Source: JBGTLU01 sp041743935 (lineage in GTDB: Bacteria; Bacteroidota; Bacteroidia; Sphingobacteriales; Sphingobacteriaceae). Taken from it: 64,000 bases of DNA. Shown piece after piece: positions 44,709-53,310 of the stretch; positions within the stretch are counted from its first letter, which is position 1, and every line of letters starts with the position of its first letter. Under the pieces are notes generated by a model. The model made no database searches. It was not told the DNA's origin and saw only the letters and a program-made list of their open reading frames with translations. A program made the translations under genes and the position numbers. The DNA lies in the NCBI GenBank assembly GCA_041743935.1, contig JBGTLU010000026.1, positions 1-64,000 of the forward strand, given 5' to 3'.

Positions 44709-46132
44709 TATTTTTTTAGTCTCAATAAAACTACATTTTCTACATGTTGTGTATGCGGAAACATATCCACCGGTTGTATTTTTTCTACCTGATATTTTTC
44801 TTTTAAAACCAGTAAATCTCTGGCTTGTGTAGCGGCATTGCAACTTACATAAACAATTCTTTCGGCTTCAATAGCAGCAATTCTAGCTACTACATCGGGG
44901 TGCATACCTGCTCTTGGTGGGTCGGTAATAATTACATCCGGTTTGCCATGAGTAGTTAAAAATTCTTCATTCAATATATCTTTCATATCTCCCGCAAAAA
45001 ATTCGGTATTGCTTATTGAATTTAGATTCGCATTTTCCTTTGCATCTTCAATAGCAGAGGGTACATATTCAATACCGATAACTTTTTTTGCTCTATGGGC
45101 TATAAAATTGGCAATAGTTCCGGCGCCAGTATATAAATCATACACCAATTCAGTGCCTGTTAAGCCTGCAAATTCTAATGCAGTTTTATATAAATAAAAG
45201 GCTTGTTCTGAGTTGGTTTGGTAAAAAGATTTAGGGCCAATTTTAAATTGTATGGTTTCTGTTTCTTTATCTAACAATGGCATTTCTTCCAAAATATAAT
45301 CTCTTCCTGTATACACTATAATTTCTTGGTCAAAAATGGTGTCGTTTTTTTTCGTGTTGATGATGTAAAGTAAAGAGGTTATTTCAGGAAATTTTTCGGC
45401 AATGAACTGCATTATACCTGTAATTTCAGTTTGGTTATCTTCTGCAACTACAAGTATTACCATTGTTTCTTTGGTACTTGCAGTTCGTATAATCACATTG
45501 CGCAAAAAGCCTGTGTGTTGCTTAAGGTCGTAGAACGTTAATGCATGGTTTACTGCATATTCTCTTATGGCGTTTCTTATTTGGTTAGATGGGTTTTCTT
45601 GCAAATAGCAATGTTCAATTTCAATGATTTTATCAAATCTGCCCGGCACATGAAAGCCCAATGCATTCGGGTTTTCTGATAGATTGGTAGCATCTGTAAA
45701 CCACTTTTTGTTAGAAAAAGTAAACTCTAATTTGTTGCGATAATATTCTGTTTTTGGGGATGGAAGAATGTTTTGCAATGTTTCGGTAGTTAATCCACCA
45801 ATTCGTTCTAAGGAGTCTTTAATTTGTTTTTGTTTAAATTCTAATTGACCGGCATAGGTCATGTGTTGCCATTTGCAACCACCACAAACGCCAAAATGAG
45901 AGCAAAATGCAACTTGTCGTAATGCAGATGGTTGGTCAATTTGCGTTATTTTTGCTTCGAAGAGGGACTTTTTTTTGTTGAATACCAACAAGCTTACCAC
46001 ATCTCCGGGAACGCCTTTGTCTACAAATACCACTTTATCCTCATGTCTGGCTATTCCTCTTCCATCTTCAGCAATATCATGTACAAAAACATTGGACCAG
46101 GTTTCAGGAGTAAACTTTCCTTTTCTTCGCAT
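44708..46132 (-). CDS. rlmD: 23S rRNA (uracil-C5)-methyltransferase RlmD-like
   Basis: 474 residues. An N-terminal TRAM domain is followed by the iron-sulfur cysteines CSHFGVCGGC (CX5CX2C) with a likely fourth ligand in EHCYLQ, and a SAM-dependent fold with YDLYTGAGTIANFIA and TDPPRAGMH. The catalytic cysteine is in VSCNAATQARDL. RlmD methylates U1939 of 23S rRNA. RlmC or RumA-type paralogues with another uridine target are possible. Its -7 box TACTTTTG ends four bases before the ATG. Confidence 0.9.
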   Translation of the reverse strand: MRRKGKFTPETWSNVFVHDIAEDGRGIARHEDKVVFVDKGVPGDVVSLLVFNKKKSLFEAKITQIDQPSALRQVAFCSHFGVCGGCKWQHMTYAGQLEFKQKQIKDSLERIGGLTTETLQNILPSPKTEYYRNKLEFTFSNKKWFTDATNLSENPNALGFHVPGRFDKIIEIEHCYLQENPSNQIRNAIREYAVNHALTFYDLKQHTGFLRNVIIRTASTKETMVILVVAEDNQTEITGIMQFIAEKFPEITSLLYIINTKKNDTIFDQEIIVYTGRDYILEEMPLLDKETETIQFKIGPKSFYQTNSEQAFYLYKTALEFAGLTGTELVYDLYTGAGTIANFIAHRAKKVIGIEYVPSAIEDAKENANLNSISNTEFFAGDMKDILNEEFLTTHGKPDVIITDPPRAGMHPDVVARIAAIEAERIVYVSCNAATQARDLLVLKEKYQVEKIQPVDMFPHTQHVENVVLLRLKK

Positions 46133-46136
46133 GGCG

Positions 46137-46144
46137 CAAAAGTA
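46137..46144 (-). promoter_or_regulatory. -7 promoter element of rlmD, at the start codon
   Basis: Reverse-strand TACTTTTG, exact TAnnTTTG, then CGCC and ATG. Transcription would start at or within a few bases of the start codon. Confidence 0.5.
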
Positions 46145-46165
46145 AGTTTATCTATCTAATTCTAC

Positions 46166-46201
46166 TAAAAAAGAAACCCGATTTCATTCAGAAATCGGGT
46201 T
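46166..46201 (-). terminator. Intrinsic terminator after the small ORF
   Basis: AACCCGATTTC (46175-46185) pairs perfectly with GAAATCGGGTT (46191-46201) around ATTCA. Read on the reverse strand it is followed by CTTTTTTAG, a good U-tract. It separates the small ORF from rlmD. Confidence 0.88.
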
Positions 46202-46232
46202 ATCAACCTAAACCAATTTATGTATGAAAATG

Positions 46233-46349
46233 TTAAAACCTGAAGCCAATGAGGTGCAACATCTGTTGCCAAAACGATCGCTTAGGGGTTTCAAAAAATT
46301 CGAATTGTTCGGATACCATTTTTGAAAAATCTGATAGTTCACGTCGCAT
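46233..46349 (-). CDS. Probable small protein gene (38 codons), own promoter, Shine-Dalgarno and terminator
   Basis: The reverse strand reads MRRELSDFSKMVSEQF, then a middle part ending KRSFWQQMLHLIGFRF and a TAA stop. GGAGGT (46359-46354) lies four bases before the ATG at 46349, a strikingly strong ribosome site for this phylum. Further upstream is a textbook promoter, and an intrinsic terminator follows 32 bases after the stop. An in-frame ATG at 46361 would add four residues but overlaps the Shine-Dalgarno. The product is basic, with an amphipathic, possibly membrane-touching C-terminus. No function recognised. Confidence 0.65.
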   Translation of the reverse strand: MRRELSDFSKMVSEQFEFFETPKRSFWQQMLHLIGFRF

Positions 46350-46380
46350 ATATACCTCCATATTATTTGTTATTTGATAA

Positions 46381-46411
46381 CAAAAATACAATAAGTATAC
46401 CAAAAACCAAA
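46381..46411 (-). promoter_or_regulatory. Textbook promoter of the small ORF
   Basis: On the reverse strand TTTG (46411-46408) is followed after exactly 19 bases by TATTTTTG (46388-46381), matching both the -33 and -7 consensus of Bacteroidota. It lies downstream of the TetR gene, so it serves the small ORF. The leader would be about 25 bases and contains the GGAGGT. Confidence 0.75.
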
Positions 46412-46444
46412 ACGGTATTCGGTTAATTAATTATAAATTTCAGA

Positions 46445-47020
46445 TTAATTTTTTGCTCCTTTAATTAAATAGGGCAGAATGTCTTTTCTGAGCTTAATGA
46501 AGTTCTTTTTTACGTCGGCATCACTAACCGAAGTAAAGGCAAATGAAAAAACAATGCTTTTGCAAGCCGTAACCAAAAATCGTATACTATTAGCTCTATC
46601 CGTATCTATTTCTGCTTTGGTAACTTTTAAAAATATATCCATAAGCATCACTTCAAGCTCATTAGAGAGCATTTTAAGAAATTCTTGTGCATTGGCAGAC
46701 TCTCTAATAAAATCCCAGCCAATAAATTCATTACATGCAGTGTAAGAAAGGCGACTAGTTTTTAGTGCAACTTCGGCAATTTGCTCTTCCGTAGCATTTT
46801 GATCTAAGTTAACAGCCAAATCATTTACATGTTTTTGTAAATAATCCATGATAATGGCATTCAGAATCAACTCTTTACTTTCGAAATATTTGTAAATAGT
46901 AGCTTTTGCCACGTGTGCTTTTGCTGCTATTTCGTTCACACTGGTTTTATGGTAACCATATTTTCTGAATAATACTTGCGAAGCTGATTTTATGCTTTCA
47001 ATTATTTTGTTGCTGTCCAT
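46445..47020 (-). CDS. TetR/AcrR family transcriptional regulator
   Basis: 191 residues. The N-terminal helix-turn-helix is standard: SASQVLFRKYGYHKTSVNEI, then AKAHVAKATIYKYFESKELI. The C-terminal ligand domain is variable and gives no hint of the effector. It follows pheS by eight bases, so it is probably co-transcribed; there is no divergent gene that would be an obvious target, and the neighbouring small ORF is the nearest candidate. Confidence 0.9.
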   Translation of the reverse strand: MDSNKIIESIKSASQVLFRKYGYHKTSVNEIAAKAHVAKATIYKYFESKELILNAIIMDYLQKHVNDLAVNLDQNATEEQIAEVALKTSRLSYTACNEFIGWDFIRESANAQEFLKMLSNELEVMLMDIFLKVTKAEIDTDRANSIRFLVTACKSIVFSFAFTSVSDADVKKNFIKLRKDILPYLIKGAKN

Positions 47021-47028
47021 CTTATTTT

Positions 47029-48060
47029 CTATACAATTTCCGATTTAAACTGACGTAAAAAACGCATGTCGTTTTCATACAGCATCCTTATATCGGGTAT
47101 TTGATATTTTAATAAAGCAATACGTTCAATCCCCATTCCGAAAGCAAACCCACTATATACCGTACTATCTATGCCGCAATTCTCCAATACATTTGGATCT
47201 ACCATGCCACAGCCCATGATTTCTAGCCAGCCGGTTCCTTTGGTAATTCGATAATCCGTTTCGGTTTCCAAACCCCAATAAACGTCCATCTCGGCACTAG
47301 GCTCAGTAAAAGGAAAATAGGAAGGGCGTAATCGAATTTCAGATTTACCAAACATTTCGGTAGTAAAATAAAGTAGAGTTTGTTTCATGTCTGCAAACGA
47401 AACCCCTTTATCAATATATAAACCTTCTACCTGGTGGAAGGTACAAAGTGATCGAGCAGAAATGGCTTCGTTTCTATACACTCTGCCTGGCATGATAGAA
47501 CGCAATGGAGGCTTATTGTTCTCCATTAATCTTACTTGTACAGAAGAGGTGTGCGTTCTTAGCGCGATACTATCTCTATCTCCCTCTTTGGTTTCGATGA
47601 AAAAGGTATCCTGCATGTCTCTGGCAGGGTGTTCTTCCGGAAAATTTAAAGCGGTAAAAATGTGCCAATCGTCTTCAATTTCCGGTCCATCGGCAACTGT
47701 AAATCCTATTCTCGAAAAAATATCTACTATCTGTTGTCTTACTAATGTAATTGGATGACGAGAACCTAATACTGCCGGATGTGATGGTAAACTTAGGTCC
47801 TGTTTGTTTTCGGATACAGTGGTAGAATTAAATGAATTTTTAAAGACTTCTAATTTATTTTCAGCAGCTTGTTTACACTCATTTAACACTTTTCCCAAAA
47901 CCCTTTTTTGCTCTGGGGTAACGGTTTTAAATTCCTCAAACAACTCGCCAATTATTCCTTTTCTTCCTAAAAACCGGATGCGAAAATTTTCTAATTCTTC
48001 GGCATTTTTTGGTTCAAAAGCAGTAATTTCTGCTATATATGCGTTAATTTTATTCTCCAT
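47029..48060 (-). CDS. pheS: Phenylalanyl-tRNA synthetase alpha subunit PheS
   Basis: 343-residue class II synthetase subunit. The N-terminal coiled coil leads to LGRKGIIGELFEEFK, then motif 2 around GRVYRNEAISARSLCTFHQVEG and motif 3 as GFAFGMGIERIALLKY. SYFPFTEPSAEMDVYW is the usual substrate-binding segment. PheT is not in the window. A -7 box sits eight bases before the ATG. Confidence 0.97.
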   Translation of the reverse strand: MENKINAYIAEITAFEPKNAEELENFRIRFLGRKGIIGELFEEFKTVTPEQKRVLGKVLNECKQAAENKLEVFKNSFNSTTVSENKQDLSLPSHPAVLGSRHPITLVRQQIVDIFSRIGFTVADGPEIEDDWHIFTALNFPEEHPARDMQDTFFIETKEGDRDSIALRTHTSSVQVRLMENNKPPLRSIMPGRVYRNEAISARSLCTFHQVEGLYIDKGVSFADMKQTLLYFTTEMFGKSEIRLRPSYFPFTEPSAEMDVYWGLETETDYRITKGTGWLEIMGCGMVDPNVLENCGIDSTVYSGFAFGMGIERIALLKYQIPDIRMLYENDMRFLRQFKSEIV

Positions 48061-48068
48061 CTAGCGAG

Positions 48069-48076
48069 CAAATATA
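48069..48076 (-). promoter_or_regulatory. -7 promoter element of pheS
   Basis: Reverse-strand TATATTTG, exact TAnnTTTG, eight bases before the ATG. Confidence 0.45.
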
Positions 48077-48146
48077 TGATTTTTAGAATGTAAATGAAGT
48101 TTTTGAACTCAAACCTCTGTTTATACTTTTTTTATATTTTTACTTC

Positions 48147-49865
48147 GTGATTATACCACCTAAAAAGCGCTGGGAGCTAAAACCAAATATACCATCCGAT
48201 ACTGTTTCTGACCTGTGTTCTGCTTTGGGTATTAAACCTGTTCTTGCCAAAATTTTAATACAAAGAGGAGTTTCTACTTACCAAGATGCAGAACTATTTT
48301 TCAGGCCTGCACTTAGCCAATTACATGATCCATTTTTAATGAAAGACATGGATTTAGCTGTAAATAGAATTAATGAAGCGACAGGTAAAGGGGAGAAAGT
48401 TTTGATTTACGGTGATTATGACGTAGATGGCACTACTGCTGTATCTATGGTATATTCTTTTCTTAAAAACATCTACCCAAATGTAGATTATTACATACCG
48501 GATAGATATAAAGAAGGATATGGAATTTCAACTAATGGTATAGATTGGGCTAAAGAAAATGATTTTAAGTTGATTATTGCATTGGATTGTGGGATAAAAT
48601 CAGTAGAACATATTTCGTATGCAAATTCTAAAGGGATAGATTTTATTATCTGTGATCATCATTTACCTGGCGAAAAATTACCAGAAGCCATTGCAGTTTT
48701 AGACCCCAAAAGATCCGATTGCACTTATCCTTTTGATGAATTATCGGGATGTGGAATTGGTTTTAAGCTTTTGCAGGCTTTTGCATCAAAAAACGGAATA
48801 GATGAACAACAGGTTTATAACTATTTGGATCTTGTTGCAGTTAGCACCTGTTCGGATATTGTTCCCATAATTGGCGAGAATAGGATTTTAGTTCATTTCG
48901 GATTAAAACAAATTAACACTGCACCTTGCCCCGGTCTTAAGGCTTTAGCTGAGATTGCTCTGAAAAAACCAGATGAAATAACCGTTAATGAAGTAGTTTT
49001 TTATTTGGGCCCTAGGATTAATGCTGCAGGAAGAATGGACGATGCCAGGCATGCAGTGCGTTTATTAATCTCAGATTCTGTAGAAGAAGCTACCGAAAAA
49101 AGCAAATTAGTTCATAGCAAAAATCAGGAACGGCAGGAATTTGATTCCACAATAACCGATGAAGCACTGGCTATTATCGAAAATAATATCCACCTAAAAA
49201 ATAAAAAAACTACTGTTTTGTACCAGCCAGATTGGCATAAAGGAGTAATTGGCATTGTAGCTTCTCGTCTAATAGAAACACATTATCGCCCAACCATTGT
49301 GTTTACCAAATCTGGCGATAAGATTGCAGGTTCTGCACGTTCTGTTTTAGATTTTGACGTCTATGAAGCCATAAGTAAATGTTCGGATTTATTAGAACAA
49401 TACGGCGGGCATAAATATGCTGCGGGTTTAACTTTGGCCCCCGAAAATTTAGATAAGTTTATTGAAAAGTTCGAAAACGTAGTTTCTGCTACCATTACAG
49501 ACGAATTACTAACCCAACGAATAATCATTGATACGGAGATAGAATTAGCTGATATCGATGCTAAGTTTTATCGTATAATCTCACAAATGGCTCCATTTGG
49601 GCCACATAATATGCGCCCGGTTTTTTGTGCTCGCAACGTTTTTTGCGAACGAAAAGCAAATGCATTAAGCGATGGCAAACATATTAAAATGGCAATCAGG
49701 CAACCAAACTCAGCAAATTATGATTGCATAGGCTTTGCTCTAGGGGAGTTTGCTGAATATATAACACCGGGTAAAACTTTTGATATTTGTTTTACAATAG
49801 AAGAGAATAACTGGAACGGAAAAAGTACCTTGCAATTGAATTTGAAAGACATATTAATACCTTAA
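48147..49865 (+). CDS. recJ: Single-stranded-DNA exonuclease RecJ
   Basis: 572 residues starting at a GTG. The DHH phosphodiesterase core shows YGDYDVDGTTAVSMVYSFL, ALDCGIKS and ICDHHLPGE; the DHHA1 part has GPRINAAGRMDDA and YGGHKYAAGL; an OB-like C-terminal domain follows. RecJ digests single-stranded DNA 5'-3' in recombination and repair. It is first of a tight plus-strand group with lptB three bases downstream. Confidence 0.96.
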   Translation: MIIPPKKRWELKPNIPSDTVSDLCSALGIKPVLAKILIQRGVSTYQDAELFFRPALSQLHDPFLMKDMDLAVNRINEATGKGEKVLIYGDYDVDGTTAVSMVYSFLKNIYPNVDYYIPDRYKEGYGISTNGIDWAKENDFKLIIALDCGIKSVEHISYANSKGIDFIICDHHLPGEKLPEAIAVLDPKRSDCTYPFDELSGCGIGFKLLQAFASKNGIDEQQVYNYLDLVAVSTCSDIVPIIGENRILVHFGLKQINTAPCPGLKALAEIALKKPDEITVNEVVFYLGPRINAAGRMDDARHAVRLLISDSVEEATEKSKLVHSKNQERQEFDSTITDEALAIIENNIHLKNKKTTVLYQPDWHKGVIGIVASRLIETHYRPTIVFTKSGDKIAGSARSVLDFDVYEAISKCSDLLEQYGGHKYAAGLTLAPENLDKFIEKFENVVSATITDELLTQRIIIDTEIELADIDAKFYRIISQMAPFGPHNMRPVFCARNVFCERKANALSDGKHIKMAIRQPNSANYDCIGFALGEFAEYITPGKTFDICFTIEENNWNGKSTLQLNLKDILIP

Positions 49866-49868
49866 TTA

Positions 49869-50624
49869 ATGCTGAAATTAAGAGCAGAAGACTTAGTTAA
49901 AGCCTATAAAAATAGAACGGTGGTAAACCATGTTTCCTTTGATGTTAAACAAGGGGAAATCGTGGGTTTACTTGGCCCCAATGGTGCAGGTAAAACCACT
50001 TCATTCTACATGATTGTAGGCTTAGTTAAACCCGAGGTCGGAAATATTTATTTAGAATCTGACACCAAAAGCGAACGAATTACGGATTTGCCCATGTACA
50101 AACGTGCACAAATAGGCATAGGGTATTTGGCACAAGAAGCATCTGTTTTCCGTAAATTATCTGTAGAAGATAACATAAAATCGGTATTAGAGTTTACTTC
50201 ATTAAGTTCCTCAGAACAAAAAGATAAGCTGGAGGAACTACTTACCGAATTTAGTTTACATAAAGTGAGAAAGAACAGGGGCGATTTACTATCTGGCGGT
50301 GAGCGCAGAAGAACAGAAATTGCTCGTTGTTTAGCAGTAAACCCAAGCTTTATTTTGCTCGATGAACCTTTTGCTGGGGTTGATCCGATTGCGGTAGAAG
50401 ATATTCAACACATTGTATACAAACTCAAGCAACGTAACATTGGTATTCTCATTACTGACCACAACGTGCAAGAAACACTTTCCATTACCGACCGTGCTTA
50501 TCTGTTGTTTGAAGGTTCTATCCTTACATCGGGTACTGCAGAAGAATTAGCAGCAAACGAACAAGTACGCAAAGTTTATTTAGGGCAACAGTTTGAATTA
50601 AAAAAGAGAGTAATCAGAAATTAA
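49869..50624 (+). CDS. lptB: Lipopolysaccharide export ATPase LptB
   Basis: 251-residue ABC ATPase. Walker A is GPNGAGKTT, the Q-loop region and the signature LLSGGERRRTEIARCLA are clear, Walker B is FILLDEPFAGVDP, and the H-loop is ITDHNVQ. The closing segment EGSILTSGTAEELAANEQVRKVYLG is typical of LptB, which drives LPS transport with LptF/G (not in this window). A generic ABC ATPase is less likely. Confidence 0.92.
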   Translation: MLKLRAEDLVKAYKNRTVVNHVSFDVKQGEIVGLLGPNGAGKTTSFYMIVGLVKPEVGNIYLESDTKSERITDLPMYKRAQIGIGYLAQEASVFRKLSVEDNIKSVLEFTSLSSSEQKDKLEELLTEFSLHKVRKNRGDLLSGGERRRTEIARCLAVNPSFILLDEPFAGVDPIAVEDIQHIVYKLKQRNIGILITDHNVQETLSITDRAYLLFEGSILTSGTAEELAANEQVRKVYLGQQFELKKRVIRN

Positions 50625-50639
50625 ATCAAACCTATTACA

Positions 50640-52157
50640 ATGGCTTTCCCAATTATTAATTCTATTGTTTCATGGATGATGAAAAAACGGATGAGTTCCA
50701 TCGAGTATTTCATGCAAAACCCGATAGAAGTTCAGGAGCAATGGTTTAATAATTTAATAAATACTGCAAAAAATACCGAGTGGGGTAAAATACATGGGTA
50801 TTCGGATATAACTACTATCGATAAATTCAGAGAACGAGTTCCAATTCAGAATTACGATACCCTAAAGCCATACATTGAGCGAACCATGAAAGGCGAGCAA
50901 AATCTCCTTTGGCCAAGCACTATCCACTGGTTTGCAAAATCATCGGGCACAACAAGTGATAAAAGTAAATTCATTCCGGTAAGCGAAGAATCACTGGAAG
51001 AGTGTCATTACAATGGCGGTACAGATATGATTGCCTTGTATTGCAACAATAAACCCGATACTAAAATGTTTACTGGTAAATGTTTGGTTTTGGGTGGCAG
51101 CCATCAAATAAGCCAGTTGAATGATGATTCGTTTTATGGAGATTTATCGGCAGTATTAATCAGAAATTTGCCTTTTTGGGCAGAATATTATCGTACACCA
51201 GATATTTCCATTGCTCTAATGGATGAGTGGGAAGAGAAAATTGAAAAGATGGCCGAAGCCACCATCAAAGAAAATGTAACCAATATTTCTGGCGTTCCAA
51301 CATGGACTATCGTATTGGCTCGTAGAATTTTAGAAATTACCGGGAAAAATAATCTGTTAGAAGTTTGGCCAAATTTAGAGTTATATTTCCATGGCGCCGT
51401 AAACTTTGCACCATACAGAGAGCAGTTCAAGCAATTAATTCCTTCAGAATCTATGTATTATTTAGAAACCTATAATGCATCAGAAGGATTGTTTGGAATA
51501 CAAGATCAACCAAATTCTACCGAAATGCTTTTGATGTTAGATTATGGTATTTTTTATGAATTTGTACCGATGGAAGAGCTTGACAAAGAACATCCGAAAG
51601 CAATAGGATTGCACGAAGTAGAGTTGGATAAAAACTATGCAATTGTAATTTCTACAAATGGTGGTTTATGGCGATACATGATTGGCGATACGGTTAAGTT
51701 TACTTCTCTTTATCCATTTCGAATTCACATTACAGGCCGTACCAAGCACTTTATAAATGCCTTTGGAGAAGAACTAATAATTGATAATGCCGAAAATGCT
51801 CTAACTGTAGCTTGCAAAGAAACCAATGCGATAATAAAAGATTATACTGCTTGCCCGATTTATTTTACAGATAATAAAACCGGTGGGCACGAGTGGATCA
51901 TAGAGTTTGAAAGGAATCCGGACAATAACGACCGATTTGTTGAATTATTAGACATCAACCTAAAAAAACAAAACTCCGATTACGAAGCAAAACGATACAA
52001 AGACATGGCTCTTAGCATGCCAAAAGTGCATTTTGCAAAAGAAGGAACTTTTTATACTTGGCTTAAAGCAAAAGGTAAATTAGGAGGGCAACATAAAGTG
52101 CCCCGTTTGGCAAACAACCGACAATACGTAGAAGAGATTTTAGGATTGATGAACTAA
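50640..52157 (+). CDS. GH3 (auxin-responsive) family acyl-acid amido synthetase
   Basis: 505 residues related to plant GH3 adenylating enzymes, which join acyl acids to amino acids through an acyl-AMP intermediate. Visible features are the ATP-loop-like FAKSSGTTSDKSKFIPV near residue 97, YNASEG near residue 280, GGLWRYMIGDTVKF, and the hinge region HITGRTKHFINAFGEELI. Bacteroidota carry homologues, but their substrates are unknown. It follows lptB by 15 bases and precedes a strong hairpin. Confidence 0.88.
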   Translation: MAFPIINSIVSWMMKKRMSSIEYFMQNPIEVQEQWFNNLINTAKNTEWGKIHGYSDITTIDKFRERVPIQNYDTLKPYIERTMKGEQNLLWPSTIHWFAKSSGTTSDKSKFIPVSEESLEECHYNGGTDMIALYCNNKPDTKMFTGKCLVLGGSHQISQLNDDSFYGDLSAVLIRNLPFWAEYYRTPDISIALMDEWEEKIEKMAEATIKENVTNISGVPTWTIVLARRILEITGKNNLLEVWPNLELYFHGAVNFAPYREQFKQLIPSESMYYLETYNASEGLFGIQDQPNSTEMLLMLDYGIFYEFVPMEELDKEHPKAIGLHEVELDKNYAIVISTNGGLWRYMIGDTVKFTSLYPFRIHITGRTKHFINAFGEELIIDNAENALTVACKETNAIIKDYTACPIYFTDNKTGGHEWIIEFERNPDNNDRFVELLDINLKKQNSDYEAKRYKDMALSMPKVHFAKEGTFYTWLKAKGKLGGQHKVPRLANNRQYVEEILGLMN

Positions 52158-52173
52158 ATTTCTTTAAAAACAG

Positions 52174-52202
52174 TGGTGGCCTCGCTAAAAGCGAGGCCAC
52201 CA
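52174..52202. repeat. Strong palindrome between convergent genes, AGCGAGGC core
   Basis: TGGTGGCCTCGC pairs with GCGAGGCCACCA (12 base pairs) around TAAAA. On the reverse strand a short U-tract (GTTTTT) follows after a few bases, so it may end the TerC-like gene; on the plus strand there is no T-run. The core matches the hairpins at 27.64 and 43.03 kb. Confidence 0.6.
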
Positions 52203-52239
52203 TAATGCCTACTACTATATACTTTGCCTACGTTTCTTT

Positions 52240-53304
52240 CTACTCCACTTTCTTTTTTACTTCTTTATCTTTCGGAAATAAAAGCGATGCTATCACACTA
52301 GTAGCCAATATAAATAAGATGATGTAAAGTGAGTGAGAAGTTTTAAATCCAACCTCTTTTAACCAATCATGCGTTAGCATTTTTATTCCAATAAAGATGA
52401 GTAAGAAAGATAAACCAACTTTTAAATAATGGAATTTATGAATGATGTTAACCAATAGGAAAAACATAGAACGTAAACCCAAAATGGCAAAAATATTAGA
52501 GAAGAATACAATGTAAGGATCTTTAGTAACGGCAAAAATGGCTGGGATAGAATCAACAGCAAAAATTAAATCGGTAAATTCTATCACCATCAAAACAATA
52601 AACAATGGAGTTACCATTAGTTTGCCATGTTTACGAACAAAAAAGTTGTTTCCTACATAGCGCGGAAATACCGAAAAATAGCGGCTTACCCACTTTACTA
52701 CTTTATGGTTTGCTGGATCAATTTCTTCTTCTTGATTACGGTTTTTAAACATTACAAAACCAGTATAAACCAAGAAAATTCCAAATAAATACAGAATCCA
52801 CTCAAAATTGCTGATTAGAGTTGCTCCTAAAAAGATAAAAGCAAATCGCATGAGTATGGCACCTAAAATGCCCCAAAATAACACTCGGTGATAGTATTTT
52901 TCTCTTACTCCAAAAGCCGTAAAAACTAATACAATGACAAAAATATTATCAACCGAAAGAGCATATTCTATTAAATAACCGGTAAGGTACTCTAAGGCTA
53001 AATTACTTTTATATAGGATTAAACTTTGCTCAAAATCGTTAGGTATAAGTTTTATGTTGTGTTTATTCTGCGCGGTAATCTGTTCCAATTGTTCATAATT
53101 GGTAATACCATGCAGGATTTCCCCTTTATACATTAAGAAAACATAAAAACTTAAGGATAAAGTAATCCAAATTAAGCTCATAATGGCAGCTTCTTTGAAT
53201 TTTATGGTATGATCTTTTTTATTAAAAACGCCCAAATCTAGGGCTAACATAATGGAAATAAAGATTAAAAAACTTCCAAAAAAGAGGATTTCGTTGCTTA
53301 TCAC
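52240..53304 (-). CDS. TerC/Alx family integral membrane protein
   Basis: 354 residues with about nine membrane helices. The TerC hallmarks are SVDNIFVIVLVFTAF after helix 3, and FTDLIFAVDSIPAIFAVTKD, whose acidic residues within helices suggest metal ion transport. The family is linked to tellurite resistance, alkaline-induced Alx and manganese export or metalation of exoenzymes. Starts with a GTG; follows the polyprenyl synthase by six bases. Confidence 0.9.
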   Translation of the reverse strand: MISNEILFFGSFLIFISIMLALDLGVFNKKDHTIKFKEAAIMSLIWITLSLSFYVFLMYKGEILHGITNYEQLEQITAQNKHNIKLIPNDFEQSLILYKSNLALEYLTGYLIEYALSVDNIFVIVLVFTAFGVREKYYHRVLFWGILGAILMRFAFIFLGATLISNFEWILYLFGIFLVYTGFVMFKNRNQEEEIDPANHKVVKWVSRYFSVFPRYVGNNFFVRKHGKLMVTPLFIVLMVIEFTDLIFAVDSIPAIFAVTKDPYIVFFSNIFAILGLRSMFFLLVNIIHKFHYLKVGLSFLLIFIGIKMLTHDWLKEVGFKTSHSLYIILFILATSVIASLLFPKDKEVKKKVE

Positions 53305-53310
53305 TTGGGT

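Noticed and set aside
44709..44843. Extra 45 residues at the start of the 117-residue protein
   Set aside because: The extension lies inside rlmD in another frame; the ATG coupled to the rlmD stop is far more likely.
46233..46349. Small ORF seen as terminator-attached noise
   Set aside because: I first dismissed it for its length, then retained it because promoter, Shine-Dalgarno and terminator all agree; it is listed as a feature.
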